NCBI GenBank assembly: GCA_018242525.1
Contig: JAFEBS010000077.1
Span: 1 to 48,577, forward strand
Reading direction: 5' to 3'
Length of the DNA: 48,577 nt
Source: Planctomycetota bacterium
Lineage (GTDB): Bacteria > Planctomycetota > Planctomycetia > Planctomycetales > Planctomycetaceae
Part shown: positions 16,989 through 24,218 of the stretch, one piece after another
How positions within the stretch are numbered: the stretch's first letter is position 1
How the letters are laid out: every line of letters starts with the position of its first letter
Position numbers and translations under genes: made by a program
The notes under the pieces: model-generated
Told to the model about the DNA's origin: nothing
Database searches by the model: none
Seen by the model: only the letters and a program-made list of their open reading frames with translations

Positions 16989-17511
16989 GCGATTCCCCGA
17001 AAACGAAGAGAGCGTCGGACCACATACCGCTCAAAGAACCCCGCCAGGGGCCAACGGAACAGCACATGACCGACGCTCCCCTTCGGGAGCGCGGCTCAGG
17101 TACTGCTTCCGTTGATACAAGAACCTTGCGGCTCAGGCTGGCGGTTTCTTTGAAGCAATTACTTGACGCACACGCGTCTTTCAAAATGTCATTGCGAGCC
17201 GTATCGGCTCGTATTGCAACTTAATCTCCTGGGTATCTCAGCCTTGTTGGTTCAAGCACGCCTGTTGCACTCTTCAACGTGCGTGGCACCATCTCGTCGA
17301 GAAGTTAGTAGGGCCTGCGAAGAGTTCTGGTCCAAGGCAGCACAACTTTTCTACCGTTTGAATCACTCAAAGGCAATACGCGAAATGCTGACGGAGTGAA
17401 CTGCAAAGGTGATGTGCGTCCATCCATCTGGCAGGGATGTCTTGCATGACCATCGAGTCGTGGCATTCAAAAATCATTTGCCAAGACTCGCGGATGAGCA
17501 TACAGGAAGAC
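16989..17511. other. Intergenic region with a GC-rich hairpin
   Basis: No gene is supported in this 520-base stretch. CGCTCCC at 17074-17080 and GGGAGCG at 17085-17091 form a seven-base hairpin with a CTTC loop but no T-tract. The promoters of the leftward lectin-domain gene and of the rightward 17512 gene must lie here; neither is clear. Confidence 0.35.
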
Positions 17512-17826
17512 ATGACTCCGATGGACATGCTGAAGCAATGGTTTGAACGCGATATCCGACTGACCACCTGGGCAGAAGTCGAAAAGCTCGTCGAGCAACC
17601 GCTCGTTGCCGAGATTCGATTCTCAACGGATCTGTTCACTTACACGATCACCGTCGATGCCAATCACGGCGAGAACTATCTTGGCTGCACATGCTTTGAA
17701 CGTTCCCGCAGGCGCGGGTGCGATCTGCCTGATGGGAAATTCTCAAGAGAAACCTGGGCCGAGATTGTGGCAGCCATCACCGAGAACGAGATCCTCGCAG
17801 TCCGAGAGGAGAAACGCTCCCGCTAG
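17512..17826 (+). CDS. Small hypothetical protein, stop codon at an IS insertion site
   Basis: About 104 residues from ATG 17512, which has AGGAAG five bases upstream; ATG 17494 is an alternative. The sequence has an amphipathic helix (WFERDIRLTTWAEVEKLVEQ), a beta segment (EIRFSTDLFTYTITVDANHG) and a Cys-containing turn (YLGCTCFERSRRRGCDLPDG). Family unknown. Its stop codon TAG is formed by the TA target dinucleotide (17824-17825) plus the first base of an IS630 element. Because GGG follows the second TA after the IS, the same TAG would have been read before insertion, so the protein is unchanged. Its own terminator at 18875 is now separated from it by the insertion. Confidence 0.6.
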   Translation: MTPMDMLKQWFERDIRLTTWAEVEKLVEQPLVAEIRFSTDLFTYTITVDANHGENYLGCTCFERSRRRGCDLPDGKFSRETWAEIVAAITENEILAVREEKRSR

Positions 17827-17896
17827 AGCGTTTCCACGCTCAGCCTAGCGCCCTCTAGGCAGGGCTGGTAATCTAGGTTCACCAAGGAGGTGAGCC

Positions 17897-18241
17897 ATGC
17901 CGTATCCGACGGAATTGCGTGCTGAGATTTTAGCAGCGTGCGATGCGGGTGAAGGAACTCAAGCGGTTGCATTGCGATTCAACGTCTCGGAATCGTGGGT
18001 CCGGCGGATCAAGCAGCAGCGTCGTGAGACCGGACAGATCGCGGCCAAGACGACTCGGACTCGAACACCGATTTGGCATCGCTGGTCCGACTGGTTGCTC
18101 GCCAAGATTGCTGCGCGTCCTGATATCTATTTACGTGAGTTGCAGGCGGAATTGAAAGCGGAACGCGGTGAAGACGTTTGCCTGCAGACGATGTGTAATG
18201 CTTGCCGCGCCTTGGATCAAACTCGAAAAAAAAGACGTTGA
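17897..18241 (+). CDS. IS630 transposase, N-terminal helix-turn-helix frame (OrfA)
   Basis: 114 residues from ATG 17897, with a strong AAGGAGGTGA upstream. The sequence contains helix-turn-helix segments (GEGTQAVALRFNVSESWVRR) and a second one with WLLAKIAARPDIYLRELQAE, as expected for binding the IS ends. It terminates at TGA 18239 soon after eight consecutive A residues at 18226-18233. A -1 slip there joins this frame to the catalytic frame, giving a fusion of roughly 310 residues, the usual IS630 transposase size. Confidence 0.9.
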   Translation: MPYPTELRAEILAACDAGEGTQAVALRFNVSESWVRRIKQQRRETGQIAAKTTRTRTPIWHRWSDWLLAKIAARPDIYLRELQAELKAERGEDVCLQTMCNACRALDQTRKKRR

Positions 18242-18834
18242 TCGCTTCGGAGCAGGACCGTCCCGACGTGCAGGCCAAGCGTGATGAGTGGCATGCTTCG
18301 CAACCTGCCATCGATCCGAATCGCGTTGTGTTCATCGACGAAACATGGGCCAAGACGAACATGACACGTCGATACGGTCGGTCGACGATGGGAACTCGTC
18401 TGGTGGAGAAGGCGCCCTGTGGTCGCTGGCAGACAACCACATTTCTGGGTGCTCTGCGAGCGACGGGATTCGTCGCACCACTGACAGTGGAAGGCGCGAT
18501 CAATGGAGACATCTTCCGTGCCTGGGTCCAGCAGCATTTGGTTCCCACGCTCTCACCCGGTGATCTGGTTGTCATGGACAATCTCTCCAGTCATAAAGTG
18601 CCTGGCGTACATCAAGCGATCAAGTCGGCGGGAGCGGAACTTCGCTACTTGCCACCATACTCGCCCGATTTGAACCCGATCGAACTGGCGTTCTCAAAGT
18701 TCAAAAAGCTGTTGAGAGACGGAGCGGAACGAACCACCGCGAAGCTCACCCGACTGTGCGGACAAGTGCTTGATTTCTTCACCGAGACCGAATGCCGAGG
18801 CTACTTCAAGCACTGCGGATACCGCTACGAGTAG
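18202..18834 (+). CDS. IS630 transposase, catalytic DDE frame (OrfB)
   Basis: This frame carries the DDE superfamily catalytic domain: Asp in VVFIDETWAKTNM, Asp in GDLVVMDNLSSHK, and Glu in YSPDLNPIELAFSKFKKLL. It is probably not translated from ATG 18202 but by -1 frameshift from OrfA within the A8 run at 18226-18233. The OrfA reading CGA-AAA-AAA slips back one base to continue AAG-ACG here. The stop TAG at 18832-18834 is inside the right inverted repeat. All three catalytic residues are present, so the enzyme looks functional. Confidence 0.9.
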   Translation: MPRLGSNSKKKTLIASEQDRPDVQAKRDEWHASQPAIDPNRVVFIDETWAKTNMTRRYGRSTMGTRLVEKAPCGRWQTTTFLGALRATGFVAPLTVEGAINGDIFRAWVQQHLVPTLSPGDLVVMDNLSSHKVPGVHQAIKSAGAELRYLPPYSPDLNPIELAFSKFKKLLRDGAERTTAKLTRLCGQVLDFFTETECRGYFKHCGYRYE

Positions 18835-18874
18835 CGTGGAACCGCTCTAGGGTGCGTGTACCAGAAAAAGAAAA

Positions 18875-18912
18875 GCCGCCCGCTGGCCATACCAGCGGGC
18901 GGCCGTTTTTTC
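18875..18912. terminator. Strong bidirectional rho-independent terminator
   Basis: GCCGCCCGCTGG at 18875-18886 pairs perfectly with 18892-18903 across a five-base loop and is followed by CGTTTTTT. The other side is A-rich (AAAAAGAAAAG), so it can also stop the leftward ArdC transcript. It would originally have followed the 17512-17826 gene directly; the IS630 now sits between. Confidence 0.9.
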
Positions 18913-18919
18913 AGGCCAA

Positions 18920-19831
18920 TCAACTCGCAGGCTGAGGTTGCAGTCCATGCAGGAAGTCCACCGCTTTGGAGGCATGCGAGGCAGCGGTAAACACGGCCCG
19001 TTTGTCGTCCTTCAACACCTTCAGCCAGGATTCGATATAGCTGGCATGGTCCTCGCGAACCTCGGGCGTGATCTGCAAATCCGCACACAGGAACGCTGAA
19101 CCCAGCTCCGCAACCAGTTCTTCTATGGCATAGCCTTCATCGCCCCAGCGTTTGCGGCCGAAGTCACGATCGAGGCGGGACGGGTGCCGCGTCCAGTGAG
19201 TGAGTTCATGGGCGAGGGTGGACGCGTGCGATTCGGCCTCGCGGAACGTCTCAAACGGTGGCATGCGGACATAGTCGCTATCCATCGCGTAGAAGGCCCG
19301 GTTCCCACCGACACGAATATCGGCTTTCGTATTTGCGAAGAACGCATCCGCCTGCTCAATGCGTGGTAACGTCTCTGTGGGTGGTGTCACCGTCGCATAA
19401 AAATGCTCGGGCAATCCTTCGCACTGATCCGCACAGAACACCGTGTATTCCTTGAGGAAAGGGATATCCTCTTCGGTCTCCTGTCCGTCGTCACCTTCCT
19501 CTTTTTTCTTGAAGGTTGAAGCATAGACGACCGGCGATCCGTGCTCGCCCTTCTTCACATGTCCGCCGAGTTCCAAAGCCTGCTTGAACGTCATCCAGAA
19601 CGGCGAAACAAACCCCTGCAACTCCGCCGACATCCACAGCGTCAGAATATTGATCCCCGAGTATTTCTCGCCGTTGTAACGCAACGGCCGGGTAATCCGG
19701 CCCGCAGTGTGTTCCGCATTCCACGGCTTGAACCAAGGCCGGACGCCGCGTTCGAGTTGCTCGACGATCCCGTTCGTAATGCGAGTATAGATATCCTCAC
19801 GGGCGGTCTTCGGTGTGGTCTTGGTCGTCAT
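18920..19831 (-). CDS. ardC: ArdC-type antirestriction / ssDNA-binding protein with metallopeptidase domain
   Basis: 303 residues from ATG 19831, preceded by GAGGGAG. The N-terminal domain (YTRITNGIVEQLERGVRPWF then YSGINILTLWMSAELQGF) is typical of the ArdC N-terminal ssDNA-binding domain, also found in TraC-like plasmid primases. The C-terminal half has the zincin motif HELTHWTRH near residue 229 and a conserved Glu downstream in YAIEELVAELGSAFLCADL, as in ArdC proteins. ArdC protects incoming single-stranded plasmid DNA from host restriction during conjugation. It has a clear terminator just after its stop and its own upstream region of unusual composition. The gene symbol is by family resemblance. 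Confidence 0.9.
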   Translation of the reverse strand: MTTKTTPKTAREDIYTRITNGIVEQLERGVRPWFKPWNAEHTAGRITRPLRYNGEKYSGINILTLWMSAELQGFVSPFWMTFKQALELGGHVKKGEHGSPVVYASTFKKKEEGDDGQETEEDIPFLKEYTVFCADQCEGLPEHFYATVTPPTETLPRIEQADAFFANTKADIRVGGNRAFYAMDSDYVRMPPFETFREAESHASTLAHELTHWTRHPSRLDRDFGRKRWGDEGYAIEELVAELGSAFLCADLQITPEVREDHASYIESWLKVLKDDKRAVFTAASHASKAVDFLHGLQPQPAS

Positions 19832-20390
19832 GTTCTGGTCTCCCTCTTAAAAAATGGTTTTGTTCGCAAGCCAAACGGCTGTTCTTTTGGCGAGCGGAAC
19901 AAAGAGCCAAAGGCAGGGGGGAGTGCAGTCAGGGACGAACGGCGGGGAGGGCACCGCTCTGCACAAGCGAAGCTTTGTGAGCGCGGAAGAGGGGGAGGGG
20001 CCGCGCCGGTCGCCGCAGGCTTGTCCTTGACGGCACGAGGGGCCGCATCCCCCCATCAGCGAACTCAAGAGTGCCGACAGGCAATCCACGTCAGGCCAAC
20101 AGGCCGCAGCACCAGCGGGCCGCAAGGGGCGTTTCGTCGTTCCTCGCTTCGAGAACCGCAGCGCAGCGGAGCCTGGGAGTCACGCGATCGCCGCCTGGGT
20201 CGAGGGGCCAGAATGATTCTTGATGCTCATTCAGTGGGGGACGCCCGGCAAACTCCTCCTAATAGGTAGAACATGCGTTCAAATACAGAACACTCTCGCG
20301 TTTTTATGAGTCGATTGTTTTCAGACACTCTAGGTGCCCGATGAAAGAACTGAGCAAGGATGATCGCAAACCGGCCAGGAGGAGCCAGTC
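19832..20390. other. Purine-biased intergenic region with hairpins
   Basis: This 559-base stretch has no convincing gene. Its open frame on the plus strand (19541-20269) is mostly antisense to ardC and rich in Arg/Gly/Ala. Short inverted words GCCAAA/TTTGGC recur near 19867-19911. An imperfect hairpin spans 19955-19984 (CGCTCTGCACAAGC / GCTTTGTGAGCG around GAA). The region may hold the ardC promoter and control sites, or be an origin or leading-region structure. I cannot decide. Confidence 0.35.
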
Positions 20391-21788
20391 ATGAGGCGAA
20401 GCGTTGTTTTCCTGATCCTGATTACCACAGGTTTCGGATGTACACATCGATCACTCCAGAGGTCGGCTCTTCGGCAATCGTCGACGATCAACGACATGTA
20501 TTTCCAGCAGGTCGTCGACAATATTGCCATGTTCCAGTCAAACCCCGACACGCTTCCGCAATTTGCGACGATTGCGGACGGCACTACTCAGCTTTCAGAT
20601 TCAGCGACGGCCACTAATACCATCGGCTGGAACCTTCTCGGCTATGCCTCGGACTCCCTCGCATTGCAGGGTAACCGGCAGCTAATGGGAAACTGGAAGC
20701 TCACACCCACTATCGCGATGGCTAATCGCCTGCGAAGGATGCGTTGCGCGTTCCAACTGGTAGCGACGGGCTACCCCACAGGCTTTATCCGGTCGGACGA
20801 AGGGCGGACACTTACTCCGCTGGAGAATGATGCCGGTTTTGGCATCTTCTGCGTGCGTGAGATGCAGGATTTCGGTCTTCTCCCGAGGCCAAAGCCAGAC
20901 GACGATGGCGTCTGCACCGTCGATTCAAAAACATCCGTTGTGACCTTCAAAACTCCGGAAGATGCCAATGCATTCGAAGCCAAGTTCGAAGAAACGCTCA
21001 ACCGAAATTTTCCACGGTGCTGGTATCACGTCGGTTCGCGAAAACAGGTTCCCAAGTGCGCGTGTTATGTGTCGCACGGATGTTGTCAAAGTGTCTGGGT
21101 GGATGCCGATGGGACGGATGCCTTGTCCAGATTCACACTGACCACGGTGAACATCGCCACGACCGACCCCCCGGCTGCGAGCTCGACGATGGTTACTGTG
21201 AAACGAAAATTCAATATCGGTAGTGAGAACTGGGAGTTGTCGGCAGCCGTGTCCGAAAAGGACGTCGATCGCGAGATCAAGAGGCTTGCCGATGCACGTA
21301 AGAAGAAGGCCAAAGCAGATCTCGCCAAATCCGAGTTGGAATTGCTTGCGGCGGAAAAGCAGGTTGTTGAGGCGTTCAACGGTCTCCCCAAAACTAACCG
21401 GAAAGCTCAAGTGGCAATGTTGCCCGAAGATCATCGCCAAGTCTTCGACAAAGATTTCCGCCTCAACTCAAATGGGCTTCCACAATTAGATTTGGATTTA
21501 CTGGCCAAACAACGCGACGAAGTCGGGGCTCCAAGTTGGTGGGCGTCCGATGCAACGCCCGATGCGAAATCCAAGTTGAACGAGGCACTGGCACGACGGG
21601 TCGAAGTGAAGAAGTCGATCACCGCCAATCAAGCTGCGGTTGCTAGCGCAGAAGAGGAAATCAATGAAGCCCCGCAATTTACCATATCACCGACAGTGAC
21701 GGACCCGTTCAATCGAACGCCTTCACTGCCTCTGTCTCGTTCTGGGCCCGGAATCGAATTTGTAACACCACCGCCTGCAATACAGTAA
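20391..21788 (+). CDS. Putative lipoprotein of unknown function
   Basis: 465 residues from ATG 20391, with GGAGGAG upstream. The N terminus MRRSVVFLILITTGFGC is a lipoprotein-like signal with Cys17 as the possible lipidation site; the -3 residue is not ideal. The mature protein has a conserved-looking start, INDMYFQQVVDNIAMFQSNP, then LPQFATIADGTTQLSDS. It contains a Cys-rich patch (KCACYVSHGCCQSVW) and a charged coiled coil at about residues 285-330. No family is recognised. It lies just beyond the ardC upstream region and faces the Rhs cargo. Its last 80 bases overlap, tail to tail, the end of the leftward 21709-22356 frame. Confidence 0.7.
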   Translation: MRRSVVFLILITTGFGCTHRSLQRSALRQSSTINDMYFQQVVDNIAMFQSNPDTLPQFATIADGTTQLSDSATATNTIGWNLLGYASDSLALQGNRQLMGNWKLTPTIAMANRLRRMRCAFQLVATGYPTGFIRSDEGRTLTPLENDAGFGIFCVREMQDFGLLPRPKPDDDGVCTVDSKTSVVTFKTPEDANAFEAKFEETLNRNFPRCWYHVGSRKQVPKCACYVSHGCCQSVWVDADGTDALSRFTLTTVNIATTDPPAASSTMVTVKRKFNIGSENWELSAAVSEKDVDREIKRLADARKKKAKADLAKSELELLAAEKQVVEAFNGLPKTNRKAQVAMLPEDHRQVFDKDFRLNSNGLPQLDLDLLAKQRDEVGAPSWWASDATPDAKSKLNEALARRVEVKKSITANQAAVASAEEEINEAPQFTISPTVTDPFNRTPSLPLSRSGPGIEFVTPPPAIQ

Positions 21789-22356
21789 CCTGCGGCGACC
21801 TGTTGATCGTATCCCCTCCCGTGACTTTTCCATCCGTAGGTTTTTCCGGATGCTTACCTAGCTCAGTGGGCCGACCGTACGCTGGATTTGGACCAAAATC
21901 ACCTTGAACGGTGCCTTGAATATTGGGCTTCGTGCCTGGAGGGATATTTTCGTCCACCTTGTTCATAGGCAAGCTATTCTGATTGTTTCTGGACAACTCG
22001 AAAGGCCGCTCCTTTTCAGGTGGCTCCCCACCGTCGTGTTTTCCGCCGTCCTTGTAATCTGAGCTACCTCCCAGACAGGCTGTGTTTGGTGGTGGTGGGG
22101 GCACAATACCGGACTTCGGTACTGTACCGGGTTTGGATATAGCACCTGATTTACTGTTGGCACCTGGTTTGGGCGCTGCGCCATCCAAGCCATAGGTATC
22201 TATGAAGTTAATTGGTTCGCTCTGGTGGGCAAGAACAGGGGCATATTGCATGTCCCACAGCCAGCCTTGCCATATGCCCCTGTCCTTTTCCTCCCCCCAG
22301 ATGAGTGAAGCATCACCGGGAGCCGCCTGGCGTGCTTCAAGGAGTAAGTATTTCAC
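21709..22356 (-). CDS. Orphan Rhs-type C-terminal tip (displaced or degenerate)
   Basis: 215 residues from GTG 22356, with no ribosome-binding site. The segment WDMQYAPVLAHQSEPINFID followed by TYGLDG resembles the end of the Rhs core, where a PxNFIDPxGL-like motif marks the junction to the variable tip. After it come Pro/Lys-rich repeats (KPGANSKSGAISKPGTVPKS) and a unique tail, as in Rhs tips. There is no complete core. The last 80 bases read into the 3' end of the oppositely oriented 20391 gene, suggesting that its natural end was lost. It sits beyond the TPR gene, downstream of the complete Rhs gene, where displaced tips are usually stored. It may be an expressed tip, a recombination donor or a fragment. 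Confidence 0.45.
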   Translation of the reverse strand: MKYLLLEARQAAPGDASLIWGEEKDRGIWQGWLWDMQYAPVLAHQSEPINFIDTYGLDGAAPKPGANSKSGAISKPGTVPKSGIVPPPPPNTACLGGSSDYKDGGKHDGGEPPEKERPFELSRNNQNSLPMNKVDENIPPGTKPNIQGTVQGDFGPNPAYGRPTELGKHPEKPTDGKVTGGDTINRSPQVTVLQAVVLQIRFRAQNETEAVKAFD

Positions 22357-22410
22357 ATTTGCTCGCCAGCAACGCGTGACAATTAGACAGCGATCGACGA
22401 AAGCGAAATT

Positions 22411-24159
22411 TTATTTTTTATTGGGAGACGGCGGTATAAAATCATCGGCGATCAATTCCGCTTTTCGCTCAATATGTTCTGTATGGTACGGCTGGCCGCC
22501 CTGGAAGAGGTCGATTAGTACACTTTGAAGTTTCGACGGTTCCCCGTGACCAATCGCGACCGCTTGTCGCACTCGTTTCTTCGCAATGTCGAATTCACCA
22601 GCCTCGGCATGAGCAACCGCCAGCGTCTCAAGAAAGGCAGGATTGCTCCATCTCGTTGAGGTACAGGCTTTCGTCGCCAGCGTGATCGCAAGCCGACCAT
22701 CGCGATATTTCGATTCCGGGCAGGTCGCGCGTAGCCAAGCGATCTTGTTGTTGACTTCTGGGTCATCCGGCGCCAGACGGATCGCAGTATCAAAGTCCGT
22801 GATCGCGAGATCGTATTGAGCTGTGGAGAGCGACATCTCGCCACGCGACAAATAAGCGATCGCAAAAGTGGGGTCGATTCTGATTGCTCGTTCAAAATCT
22901 TCAACCGCTTTCCCTGTCTTCCCTTGTTTCAGCAATGTCTGGCCATGAAGAACGAGAGCGCTGACGAGCTTCGGGTCTAACCGAAATGCCAATTCCGCCT
23001 CGGTGTAGGCTCCGGAGACGTCGCCCTTCACCAACTTGATCTTTCCACGCAAGTAGTACGCGGTCGCGGACTTTGGCTGCAGCCGAATCAATTGATCTAA
23101 GTCATCTAAGGACTTTTCAATGTTGCCGATCTGTTCATAACAGACGGCGCGACGAGCCAGACATTCTGCAGTCGAATCCGGGTCGAGATTCATCGCTTTG
23201 GTGAAATCAGCAATCGAAAGCTCAAACTTTCCCTCTGCCTGCCGAATCTCACCTCGAAGGCGGCATGGCAAAGCATACTGTGAATCCAGTTCGATCGCCT
23301 TGTCCAGATCGGCGAGTGCTTGGTCAAGTTCTCCAGAGAGTTTTCTCAGCCCCCCCCGAAAACAGTAGCTGAAGGCAAGACGCGGATCGATTTCAATCGC
23401 TTTCGCAAGATCGGCAAGTGCTTTGTCGCGCTGCTTAAACAAGACGTACAACCGAGCGCGGCTAGCGAGGTAGGCCGGAACTGTCGGATTGAAGTTGATC
23501 GCTGCATCTAAGTCATGGAACGCTTCTGAGTATTGTCGTTTTCCCTCCCAAGCTTCGGCGCGGGCAGCATAGTGCTTTGCACACACGTCCGAACTGTGAA
23601 GTATTGCAGCATTAAAGTCGGCCAGTGCTCTGTCAAACTCATCGAGTTTCAACCACAACTTACCCCGAACAAAATGATCATCAGGAGTTCCGCCTCCGAC
23701 AATGATCGCCAGATCGATGTCCTCGATTGCACGTTGCGTGTTCCCACGCGAAGCGTACGCTAGTGCTCGATTGTGATAGGCAACCACGGAGGAAGGAGCT
23801 AGGCGAATGCACTCATCGAAATCAGTGATGGCCTGTGCAGTTTTTCCCTGCATGGCCAATGCACATCCTCTCCCCGCAAATGCATCCGCATATTTGCCGT
23901 TCAACCGAATGGCCTCAGCATAATCTTCAATGGCGTCTTCCAAGTCTCCTCTGAGTGAGCACATCAACCCTCTGGAATAGTACAGCACGGGGTTTGACGG
24001 GTCATTGGAGATTAGTTGATCGTAGGCGTCATCAGGAAGCTGATCAAGAAGATCCACAACCGCTGGATCGATTTGATAGGGCAGCCGGTCGTCAGCAATT
24101 GCTTCGCAAATGCAGAGACACGACGCTATCAGAAACCAGACTTGGACTTTTGCGAGCAT
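22411..24159 (-). CDS. Exported TPR-repeat protein
   Basis: About 582 residues from ATG 24159. The N terminus (MLAKVQVWFLIASCLCICEA) is a signal peptide. The rest is almost wholly tetratricopeptide repeats of 34 residues, roughly 13 copies of the form PxxAxAYxxRGxxxxxxGxxxxAIxDxxxAIxL, ending near residue 560. The repeats are well preserved, for example AIEDYAEAIRLNGKYADAFA and ALADLAKAIEIDPRLAFSYC. TPR proteins are scaffolds. There is no glycosyltransferase domain. It starts 60 bases after the Rhs stop and must be co-transcribed with it. Position in the slot where immunity genes follow Rhs toxins makes a partner or protective role possible, but a long TPR array is not a typical immunity protein. 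Confidence 0.85.
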   Translation of the reverse strand: MLAKVQVWFLIASCLCICEAIADDRLPYQIDPAVVDLLDQLPDDAYDQLISNDPSNPVLYYSRGLMCSLRGDLEDAIEDYAEAIRLNGKYADAFAGRGCALAMQGKTAQAITDFDECIRLAPSSVVAYHNRALAYASRGNTQRAIEDIDLAIIVGGGTPDDHFVRGKLWLKLDEFDRALADFNAAILHSSDVCAKHYAARAEAWEGKRQYSEAFHDLDAAINFNPTVPAYLASRARLYVLFKQRDKALADLAKAIEIDPRLAFSYCFRGGLRKLSGELDQALADLDKAIELDSQYALPCRLRGEIRQAEGKFELSIADFTKAMNLDPDSTAECLARRAVCYEQIGNIEKSLDDLDQLIRLQPKSATAYYLRGKIKLVKGDVSGAYTEAELAFRLDPKLVSALVLHGQTLLKQGKTGKAVEDFERAIRIDPTFAIAYLSRGEMSLSTAQYDLAITDFDTAIRLAPDDPEVNNKIAWLRATCPESKYRDGRLAITLATKACTSTRWSNPAFLETLAVAHAEAGEFDIAKKRVRQAVAIGHGEPSKLQSVLIDLFQGGQPYHTEHIERKAELIADDFIPPSPNKK

Positions 24160-24218
24160 AATGCCGACCTCCGTCAATGAGCATGCAGCGGTTGAGCCTA
24201 TGGCAATCCTGCCACAGC

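Larger units (their letters stand above)
17826..18847 (+). mobile_element. IS630-family insertion sequence (1022 bp)
   Basis: The inverted ends match at 17 of 18 positions: 17823-17840 against the reverse complement of 18833-18850, both read inwards from CTAGAGCG. TA dinucleotides flank both sides (17824-17825 and 18848-18849), which is the TA target duplication of the IS630 family. Two overlapping frames encode the transposase through a probable frameshift at an A8 run. Both ends are intact, so the copy may be active. Confidence 0.9.

Noticed and set aside
16925..17224. Open frame of 99 codons on the plus strand
   Set aside because: It overlaps the signal peptide region of the lectin-domain gene in antisense and then a hairpin; no ribosome-binding site.
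19541..20269. Open frame of 242 codons on the plus strand
   Set aside because: Most of it is antisense to ardC; the translated sequence is low-complexity and Arg-rich with no signal of selection.
22411..24159. TPR protein as an O-GlcNAc-type transferase
   Set aside because: The gene consists only of a signal peptide and TPR repeats; no catalytic domain follows.
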